A stretch of 17,144 nt of DNA from Cerioporus squamosus (taxonomy: Eukaryota > Basidiomycota > Agaricomycetes > Polyporales > Polyporaceae): assembly GCA_022592435.1 (NCBI GenBank), contig JABYQS010000611.1:1-17144 (forward strand). Reading direction: 5' to 3'. A model generated the notes under the pieces. The model saw nothing but the letters and a program-made list of their open reading frames with translations, had not been told where the DNA came from and did not search any database. The translations under genes and the position numbers were made by a program. Below, one piece after another: positions 9,406 through 17,144 of the stretch; position 1 is the stretch's first letter; every line of letters starts with the position of its first letter.

Positions 9406-10056
9406 GTCGGTCGAAGAAGAGGCGAGCGGTATTTATCGCAGGTGTGGGGAATGCGCGGGCAGCGAAGTACTTGTGACCGATTCGCGACAGATATCGGTTT
9501 CTGGCGCTGCGCAGCCGGCTGGGATCAATAGCCAGAGCTTGTCGAGCGTTCAAAGTAGCTGCGGGATGCGTGTATGAGACAAGAGACGCACCGTCCTCGA
9601 GATCGATGTCGGCGACGGGCCTGAGAGCCTCAGCGGAGCGGGCCAGGCTTCCGTCAAGCCAGGATCCGGGAACTACGCCAGGCGGGGGAAGTACTGAGCA
9701 CCTGGATTGCTGCGCGGTCAGCGGTGTGGACGGCGCAGTCCTCACCTTCGGCGTCGTGGTTGGCGTCGTGCACACGGCAAATGACGTCCCCGACGACGTC
9801 GTCGACAGTGCCGACGCCGCCCGACGTCAACGGCTGGCCCGGGCGCGGGTCGGGCCGCGTTGAATTGATGCGGAGTATGTCGGAGTTATGCTACAGTCGG
9901 CCGCACAATGAAGCGGAGCTCATGTTTCAGTTGGTCTTGACGCCAGTCCGCCGCTTCTGGCAGATCAGTGATTCTGCACCCCTTCATACAGCTTTCCCCC
10001 CTTCTGTCCTCTTCCTCAACATCTCCAGCCTCACCGTCCTCATCGGCAACTATATC
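9406..10056. other. Divergent intergenic region between the minus-strand gene and the OTU gene
   Basis: It should hold both promoters. A weak TATA-like ATAAATA on the minus strand (9430-9436) sits only 25-31 nt before the minus-strand ATG, so it is doubtful. A perfect 14-bp palindrome built on GACGACGTCGTC lies at 9791-9804. Open frames on both strands at 9480-9860 are GC-rich, but none has a recognisable motif. The pyrimidine-rich stretch at 9995-10030 fits a fungal transcription start region for the OTU gene. Confidence 0.45.
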
Positions 10057-10105
10057 GTATGTACGCCGACATGCCTGCACGCATGAGGACTGACATTGCG
10101 CACAG
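10057..10105 (+). other. Probable 5' UTR intron of the OTU gene
   Basis: GTATGT donor, GACTGAC branch-like sequence and GCGCACAG acceptor enclose 49 nt, a typical length for this window. It lies 142 nt before the ATG at 10248, downstream of a pyrimidine-rich stretch, and joining the flanks does not extend the coding frame. Confidence 0.5.
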
Positions 10106-10247
10106 AAAGCGTCGATCCAACGCGTTTTACACGTTCCCACCCTAGTCGGTGTCCGAAGTCCGTCGGAACGAAGACCCCGGAACACCCCTTCGCTGGTTGG
10201 TTTCCAACCCCCACGACGACGCCCTCCATCCCGTCCCACACCAATTC

Positions 10248-12310
10248 ATGGGCCACACCAGACGCAAGAATGCCAGACCAGCACCTCAGAGTATGTCCGC
10301 GTGTGTCGCGGCCGTTGCGAGAGAGCTGATCTTGTCTCAGTGCGGTCTCGCACGACGAGGAGCAAGGGCAAGGTGAGCCGCCAGATCGTTATCGTCTTGC
10401 GCACGTTTTTACTGATGTCCACAAGCCCATCGTGACCAACCCCGAAGAGAACAGCCAGATGCTCAACGCTCAGTTGCGCGAGCTTGGTCTCTATGCTGCC
10501 CACACCGTCGGCGACGGCAACTGCCTGTTCCGTGCCCTGTCAGACCAGCTGTACGGCACCCCGACACATCACTTGAAGCTCAGAGCAGATATCTGCAACT
10601 GGATCGAGCAGCACAAGGAGCGCTATGCACCTTTCGTCGAGGACGAACGTGGCCTCGATCATCATCTGTCGTGTATGCGACAACAAGGTGAGTATATGCC
10701 TCGTCCATATATCGAGTCTCGCCTGTGCAAAGGGTTACCTCCGACTTGTGGAGGTGCATTGCTGTTCAAATCGGAGTTTTTCCTTCGTCGCGCAAACTTT
10801 CCAATGCTCTGCCTGTAATTGTTGTACCGTGATGGGCTCTGCCTAAGTCGCTGGGGACAGTCGCCTTAAGTGACCAGCTTCAATGTGGTAGCTGGCGGAG
10901 ATGGTGGAAGCGCACTGCCCCAGTGGGCTTACAGGCGTTATCCCCACATGTGCGGTGGATGACGAGCGATGCAGACAGCGCTTTGAACAGCATGATCGGG
11001 GCGAACGTTGGCAATGACTGCCGCCCTGCTCTTCAGTTTCACTGTCACTGTCGTATAACTACGCTGCCAGTGATCACGTCGAAAGTCCTTCGTACTAACG
11101 CAATGTTATCGATGCAGCGACATACGGCGGACACCTCGAGTTGTCTGCGTTCGCCCATATGACGAAGAGGAACGTCAAGGTTATTCAACCTGGCCTCGTG
11201 TACGTCATCGAATGGGCGGCTGGCGGAGACTTCGATGAGGCTTCAGAGGCGCAGAACGACGACTCGAATACCGATGATCGTGAGAAGCGACGTCAGCGGA
11301 GAGAACGTCGGCGCAGCGAGGCGGAGATGAGTGCCGAGGACACGGAGCCTTCAACGGCTACGGGAACCGTCTACGTCGCGTATGTGTCTCCCACAGCTCT
11401 CACATAGGCTAGCATTTGACTGTGGCGCAGCTACCACGACTGGGAGCATTTCTCCTCAATCAGGAACCTCAGAGGACCTCATACTGGCCTTCCTAACATC
11501 GTTGAGGCGCCAGCACCCGACGCGTTCGCGCCTCCTTCGCCCGTGTCTAAGAAGCCACCCTCAAAGACGAGAGCGAAGCCCGTGAGGCCGCCCAAGAGGG
11601 AGACGAAGAAGACAGCCGTGTCTGCCCTTGTAGACGGGGAAGATTCGACGCCTTGTACGCCTTCTCAGATCCCCTTGCCAGGCTCGGCTTCTCCATCTCC
11701 CCCACCGTCATCCGCCCCATCCTCTCGAGCCTCTGCCTTCCCTTCCGCGTCGCTGTTGGAGCCGGGATCCTATCGATCTCCGAAGCGCACCTTCGACGAA
11801 TCGTCCGCGTCTTCTCAGATGTCGGAAAGTTCGCAGAGCGCTGCCAAGCGGGCGAAGAGCAATTCACGCGCGACCTCCACCTCAAGGACACTTAACGCCG
11901 ATGACACTACATTGCCTATATCGGAGGACAAGAATATGAGCGTCGTTGCTGAAGACCTCGACACACCCGACCTGTCAGCGTCGGCTTCGTCTCCTGAGTC
12001 AGTGAGCTCGTTATCGTCCATGTCCTCCCCCGAGCCTACTCCACCGCCTGAGCCGGAGAAACGCCTGACTCGTCGCCAGCGTAAGGCTCTCGGGTTACCG
12101 AAGCCGAGGCCTGCTCTTGTGGCGAGTACCTCGGCAAGAACTACCCGGAGCGCGGGCAAGATCGTCATCCCAGGCGGGAAGTGCCAGAAGGCATCGAGCA
12201 GGGCGGGTGTGGCGGACGGCTCCGAGGATGATCCCGATGCGAACGCGGAGTGGCGGAAGAACGGGACAGGACGCTTGGACGTCCGGGGGTTCAGAGAGCT
12301 GAAGATCTAG
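10248..12310 (+). CDS. OTU-family cysteine protease (deubiquitinase), OTU2/OTUD3-like
   Basis: Exons 10248-10290, 10341-10372, 10426-10687, 11118-11379 and 11431-12310 give 492 aa. The OTU domain starts near residue 44 and has the catalytic signature GDGNCLFRALSDQLYG (Cys58, with Asp55). The histidine motif YHDWEHFSSIR places His206. Between the domain body (TYGGHLELSAFA) and the histidine lies a charged insert, residues about 147-193, with a run of acidic residues then RRQRRERRR. The C-terminal half is Ser/Pro-rich and probably disordered, with basic patches (KRAKS, LTRRQRKALGLPKPR) that could be nuclear or RNA-binding signals, and ends in RLDVRGFRELKI. OTU enzymes of this type remove ubiquitin; yeast Otu2 acts on ribosomes, but orthology is inferred. 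Two tiny first exons precede a short basic N-terminus starting MGHTRRKN. The 32-nt second exon is supported by exact phase. Confidence 0.9.
10688..11117 (+). other. Oversized intron (430 nt) of the OTU gene
   Basis: Donor GTGAGT follows the MRQQ codons, and the acceptor ATGCAG precedes codons for TYGGHLEL, a phase-1 junction inside a conserved OTU segment. A perfect TACTAAC branch site lies at 11093-11099, 18 nt before the acceptor. Internal short inverted repeats occur at 10874-10879/10890-10895 and 10913-10917/10921-10925. The other introns of this gene are about 50 nt. Confidence 0.8.
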
Positions 12311-13065
12311 AGCGCGTTGACCGCGTCCATCACCATTTCCATCCTCATCTCATCGTCGGCATCTTCGGACTTGGCATCTCTTCATCATTGGTCTATCGTG
12401 TCTTTTGCATCCCCCGTCTCTCCTCCACATCCCAGTCAATCTTGGATACCCTCGCACAAGCACAAGCAAGTCACTCGTCCCTGTCGTCGCATCGTGTTAT
12501 CGCTATTCCTTGGATCTCCGTGTATCAACAGCGTCTCCCCTCTCCTCTCTGGTTCTTCCCGGTCCTCAACATCGTCATCTTGCATACCGTGTCCCATCTC
12601 ATGTGACGCCTCGGAGTAGTAACGACGTCTCTGTCCCATGTCTTCATGTCTCATCTACGCGCCCCACTATCCGCCATGGACATTGAATGACTTTTCGTCG
12701 TACATCGTGCTCGCTTACTCTTATTGTCTCAACCGTATTGCACGCAATCTGCATCATCGTGATACCTGAGGCTGATGGCCTATGCTCCACACATACATAC
12801 GCATGTCAAATACGAACAGTGCACCGCACCGCATCCATCGCTCTGTCATGCAAACTTAGGTTGTAGCTATGTAGGTTTCCGGCCTGAATACACATAGAAC
12901 GTCATCCAGTTCTCTCATTCGCCACACCTCTGGCGATGGGAGCTTCGTTGCGCTCGGCCCGGAAGATATGACTCAGGTGAGTTCAATCGATTGCTGCCAC
13001 TGGATGATTGTGCGCGGATACGTTGTTCTAGGACCGCCAAGTCTACCGACGAGCAAGCGAGTGAA
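12311..13065. other. Intergenic between OTU gene and SDR gene, with probable leader intron
   Basis: The left half is pyrimidine-rich, fitting a 3' UTR. Near the right end, GTGAGT at 12977 to TTCTAG at 13031 encloses a 55-nt candidate 5' UTR intron of the SDR gene. After splicing, an ATG at 12968 would open a 13-codon upstream frame ending with TGA at 13062-13064, just before the SDR start. No other gene or RNA is seen. Confidence 0.45.
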
Positions 13066-14176
13066 ATGGACTTCGGACTGGACAACATCCATGTACTCAT
13101 CACAGGTGTGTGCATACGGATCCTACGACGAAGCGTTATTGACTACATGAGTTATGTGCATGCAGGTGCCAGTGGAGGCATTGGCCTAGCCACTGCTCGT
13201 TTGTTTCTGAGTTAGTAACCAAAAGACCTCTTGTACCGCAGACGTCTGACTCTCGACGCAGAGGTTGGCGCACGCGTGACAGCGCACTTCAACACCAAGG
13301 CCGCACCGCTCGACCCTCTTGTAGGAGAGTTCGGCGCAGACCGCATCCGTGCTCTGCAGGCAGACCTCACGCAGGAAGAGGCCGTGAACCAGCTCTTCGC
13401 GTCGGCCTCTGCGGACCCGTACGGCCCCGTCCAGGTCGTCGTGATTAACCACGCGTCCTACGAGTCGCGCGACATGCCCCTGGCGGAGATGAGCCTCGCC
13501 CAGTGGGAGTCGACGTTCAGCACGAACCTCACGTCGTCCTTCCTCGTCGCGCGAGAGTATCTGCGCGGTCTCGAGAAGGCTTCGGAGGCGCAGAGGGAGA
13601 AGGCGGCGATGATCCTCATTGGGAGCACCGCGGGCAAGTACGGCGAGGCGGGGCATGCTGACTATGCTGCGTCGAAGAGCGGTGAGGCGTCGCGTCTGCC
13701 AGTGAGCCAGTGCCTACGTACACCGCTGACTTTGGTTGGCCCCGTACCGCAGCGATGATGTATGGCTTGTGTCTGAGCCTGAAGAACGAGATTGTCAAGA
13801 TTGCCCCAAAAGGCAGAGTGAATGTCGTCGCTCCCGGTAAGGGCTGCTTCACCTACATCTGCTGGATTCCCTGCATGCTCATCTGGGAGTTGCACAGGCT
13901 GGGTGAAGACGCCTATGGCAGAGGAATCTCTGAAGAACCCAAATATTGTCTACAGGGCTCTTGCGACGTGAGTCTGTTGCCCCGAGTTCATGGCGCTGAT
14001 CCGAGCCTTGTTGCAGGACGCCATTGAAGAAGGTTGCAGTGCCGGAAGATGTAGCGAACCAGATTGTCGTTCTGTCGTCGTCCACTGTCTCTGGACATGT
14101 CTCGGGACACGTCCTGATGGTCGAAGGTGGGATGGAGGGCCGCCTCCTCAACTTGAAGGAGGATCTCGGTCTGTGA
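13066..14176 (+). CDS. Short-chain dehydrogenase/reductase, FabG-like classical SDR
   Basis: Exons 13066-13105, 13166-13210, 13262-13681, 13753-13836, 13898-13967 and 14017-14176 give 272 aa; introns are 60, 51, 71, 61 and 49 nt. The cofactor motif TGASGGIG is split by intron 1 (residues about 13-20). The strand VVVINHAS stands where classical SDRs have NNAG, so the second Asn and the Gly are replaced. The active site is present: Ser in ILIGSTAG, and YAASK with Tyr and Lys four apart, followed by MMYGLCLSLKNEIV. Then come VNVVAPGWVKTPM and the C-terminal VSGHVLMVEGGMEGRLL, the usual cofactor-binding and terminal segments. It should catalyse an NAD(P)-dependent carbonyl/alcohol reaction; the substrate is unknown. 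The start is chosen because MDFGLDNIHVLITG places the Rossmann motif at the normal distance. Confidence 0.92.
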
Positions 14177-14725
14177 TCAGTACTCGTTCCCGCACGCAGG
14201 CCTGAAACTGAAGGCGAAGCGTTATTAATATTCTGCATTATATTGTTGTACCTGTAGTCCATTAGCACCATTTTGGGAATAAGCCGTAACTATGCCCACC
14301 ACGTGGCGTTGTACGAGCTGCCACACAGGACGGTCGAGCTCGCTGTCTCCGACGTCGACCGGCACTCGTTCCACGACGTCCAGCATCCTCTCGTCGCGGC
14401 GGTCGGCAATCTACGCGGAGCAGCCCCGACATCAAGCTTCTACTTGCTTAGTCAGGACACGTTCTCTTTGTTTTGCAACTATCGCTTCCGTCCTCCCCAT
14501 CGTTGCTCATTGTCGCCCACGACGAGCTCTCAGCCGTCCTCGTCGTCTACTGTCCGCAGCACACTCGAGCGAGGGAATCCTGAGAGGAGGGTTCATCGCA
14601 CCGCCTGTCTGGTACGTTGTCGCGCTCATCCAGCGTCTTCTGCCTCCATCTTTTCTCACATCTCAGCTTGGTTCGTCTTCCTCGGATTGCACATCCTGGC
14701 CACACCAGTCCCGTCGTCTCCCCCC
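14177..14725. other. Intergenic / kinase 5' leader, with probable UTR intron
   Basis: AT-rich 3' flank of the SDR gene at 14200-14275 is followed by a CT-rich stretch. GTACGT at 14612 to CATCTCAG at 14666 makes a 55-nt candidate leader intron with CTCAC branch-like sequence. An open frame in phase with the kinase extends upstream to 14273, but it contains no family motif and is read here as untranslated. Confidence 0.45.
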
Positions 14726-17144
14726 ATGGATCCGTTCTCCACCAGCCTTCAGGTTCCTGACGGCTCGCAACCTGGCCCGTCGCGTCAACACGGCGCGCGG
14801 CCTGTGTCGGTGCAGCCCACCTCATCATCCGCCAACTCGCAGTCGGCGAGCCGGAAACGCGCCTCGCACAACGTCGTGACTTCCCAGCCCCAGCAGGAGG
14901 AGCAGCCGGGATACCGCGACATATACTCACATCCGGCTGCCCTCGAGTATGCGGCGGCGCACCCGAGGCGGACAATCCCCAAGTTCGGGCCTTACCTCCT
15001 CCTGCAAACGCTGGGCGAAGGGGAGTTCGGCAAGGTCAAGCTCGGGCTGCACATGCAGTGGGGAGAGGAGGTTGCGGTCAAACTGATCAGGCGGGGGAAC
15101 ATCGACTCTAGCGTGCGGATGTCGAAGGTTGAGCGGGAGATTGAGGTGCTACGGGTGCGTACTCTCCTTACCGTGATCCTCACTGGGGCATTCGTGACTG
15201 TGCATGCCAGACCCTCAAACACCCAACATCGTCCGTCTGTACGACGTGATCGAGACGGACAAGTACATCGGCATCATCCTCGAATACGCGTCCGGTGGCG
15301 AGCTGTTTGACCACATTCTCGCCCATCGCTTCCTGCGGGAAAAGGACGCCTGCAAGCTGTTCTCGCAGCTCATCTCCGGCGTGTGGTACATACACCAAAA
15401 GAAAATCGTCCACCGGGACCTCAAGCTCGAGAACCTGCTCCTCGATCGGCACCGCAACGTCATCATCACGGACTTTGGCTTCGCGAACCGCTTCGAGCAC
15501 CGCGCGGACGACCTCATGCAGACCAGCTGCGGGTCGCCGTGCTACGCTGCTCCAGAGCTGGTCATCTCCGACGGTCTGTATGTCGGTTCTGCCGTCGACA
15601 TCTGGTCGTGCGGGGTCATCCTGTATGCTATGCTGGCTGGCTACCTCCCGTTCGACGACGACCCTGCCAACCCGGACGGCGACAACATCAACTTGTTGTA
15701 CAAGTACATCGTCAACACTCCGCTCTCCTTCCCCGACTACATCTCCGAGGAGGCCCGTGACCTCCTGTCCATCATGCTCGTTCCGGATCCTGCCCGCCGC
15801 GCTGACCTCCCCACGATCATGGCGCATCGATGGCTCGCTCCATATGCTCATGTCTTCCAGAAGAGCGTCGCTGAGTTAGAGCGCACCGCCATAGAGCAGC
15901 ACCACCAGAAGAGGCTTGCATACCAGAAGCAGATGAAAGCGGCGGCTGCATCTGCGGAAGCGTCCGCTACCAAGATGGCCCGCAGCCAAAGCGCACGCAT
16001 TGAAGGCTACTCATCCCCTGCCTCTCCCTCCGGCTCTCGTAGCCATCGCGACCAGAGATACGCTCCGCAGGCACAGCCGGAGTTCTTGTACGAGACTTCC
16101 GCGCCTGCCAGCTCCAGCCGTCGTGGTGTCAACTCTGCCATCGTGCTTCCCTCCACGTCCCCTCTGGGATTGGAGGACGATCCATTCGCGCCTTCTCCTT
16201 CACAGGAAGTGCCGTCAATATCCCTCCCGAGCGTGCCGGTCCCCGTCGATGTCGCAAACGGCATTCACGAGGACGACCGCATGCAGGTCGATAGCGAGCC
16301 TTCCCCCAAACATGCTGTTCCGCCGCCTACTGCGTACGCGCCCACCAAGACCACCTCGCCGGAGTCGAAGAGGTCGAGAGTCCCGAACAGGCACACCATC
16401 CAGGTGGAGTACGGGGAGTCAGATTCGAAGCCGGAGCCTCCAAGGGAGCGCTCTCAGACAAACGGGTCTACTACTCGTCCCGAACGTGCCGCCAGGAAGC
16501 AGTCACTGGATATCGACCCTCGCGCGAGCCAGAAGCCTCTACCTGGTACACCGTCGTCGGCACTGCGCCAGCCCTCCCAAACCTCCACCCCCAAGTCCCC
16601 TCCTGCAACAGAGGCCGCGCCTGTGGTGTCTATTGAAGTTACGGGACCGCCAGTGACCCCCGTTACCTCCGCAGAGGAAAAGCTCCCGCAGAACGGCAGT
16701 ACGGGGTCAGGTGGGTCTGGGTCGTCGAAGAGCCGACACAGGAAGGGATTATCCATCGACAAGATCGGGATCTCGAAGATGTTCAGCACTGGCAACGGTG
16801 CGGAGCCAACGAACGGAAGCGTCTCGCGCTCGCCTTCGCAGAGCCAGAAGTCTGTCAAGGGTGCATTCCCTTCCTCTCTCAAGGACCTCACACGTCGCCC
16901 GTCCAGCGTCCAGGTGCCGACCTCGACTGCGGATACCAGCTCCGACGCGTCGCTGCTCAGCCCCGGCGGCACCGTCAACGGCAAGAAGTCCTCGAGGCGG
17001 AACACGCTCACCGTCATGGTTGCGCCCATCCGCAGCTCGATGAAGCCGCGCTCGAAAGCGAAGGGCTTGGAGACGCCGATGAAGGAGAAGCCAGACGTAT
17101 CAGAGAAGGCCCGCACTCCGACGCTGCCCCCGCTGTGCCGCCGA
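14726..17144 (+). CDS. Kin4/SNF1-like Ser/Thr protein kinase, 3' end outside window, with apparent frameshift
   Basis: Exon 1 is 14726-15154; the second begins at 15211 and stays open to the window edge (over 780 codons in all). After a disordered N-terminus the kinase domain begins near residue 90: LGEGEFGKV glycine loop (97-104), AVKL with Lys119, IVHRDLKLEN catalytic loop, TDFGFANRF, the activation segment MQTSCGSPCYAAPE with a candidate regulatory Thr, DIWSCGVILYAMLAGYLPF and a final HRWL. This is the CAMK/SNF1 group; the order and the long Ser/Pro-rich basic tail suggest a Kin4-type kinase of spindle-position or stress signalling, but Kin1, Gin4 and Snf1 relatives are alternatives. Just after the intron, bases 15211-15224 spell TLKHP in the exon-1 phase, while everything from NIVRLYDV onward is shifted by one base. 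The start is the ATG giving a 90-residue leader; others are possible. Confidence 0.88.

Noticed and set aside
9791..9804. 14-bp palindrome around GACGACGTCGTC
   Set aside because: It lies in a GC-rich simple stretch of repeated GAC/GTC; no second copy or promoter logic supports an operator.
9480..9863. GC-rich open frames on both strands in the divergent intergenic region
   Set aside because: They overlap each other, lack recognisable motifs and splice logic, and one runs into the first exon of the minus-strand gene in a different frame.
14273..14725. N-terminal extension of the kinase by about 150 residues
   Set aside because: The frame is open, but it has no family motif, and a plausible leader intron at 14612-14666 lies inside it.

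Overview
The window looks like nuclear DNA of a basidiomycete, most likely an agaricomycete of the polypore type. It is GC-rich and gene-dense. Genes are split by many short GT-AG introns, almost all 49-71 nt, and the proteins read like those of wood-decay mushrooms. No prokaryotic, viral or CRISPR features were seen.

Layout from left to right. (1) 1-3162, plus strand: a decayed copy of the splicing factor SF3b subunit 3 gene (RSE1/SF3B3). It enters from the left edge, keeps most of its introns, and carries two in-frame stops, several frameshifts and a large internal deletion. (2) 3905-5089 and 5897-7078, plus strand: a tandem pair of NmrA-like / isoflavone-reductase-like NAD(P)-dependent reductases. 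Both are 328 aa with four coding exons of exactly matching lengths, and each has a TATA box about 60 nt before its ATG. (3) 7651-7905, minus strand: a coding-like relic split between two frames. (4) 8097-9405, minus strand: a 304-aa conserved-looking protein with a possible F-box-like motif. (5) 10248-12310, plus strand: an OTU-family cysteine protease (deubiquitinase), five coding exons, 492 aa. (6) 13066-14176, plus strand: a short-chain dehydrogenase/reductase, six exons, 272 aa. (7) 14726 to the right edge, plus strand: the N-terminal half or more of a Kin4/SNF1-like Ser/Thr kinase, with an apparent one-base frameshift just after its only intron.

The neighbours do not form an obvious pathway. 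The tandem reductases are the only clear functional unit. The OTU protease and the possible F-box protein are divergently arranged and could both touch ubiquitin biology, but that is only suggestive. The most notable signals are the anatomy of the RSE1 pseudogene, the exact architectural copy of the reductase pair, three outsized introns (347, 394 and 430 nt) among otherwise tiny ones, one of which holds a strong GC-rich hairpin, and the kinase frameshift. I did not find a convincing new biological system.
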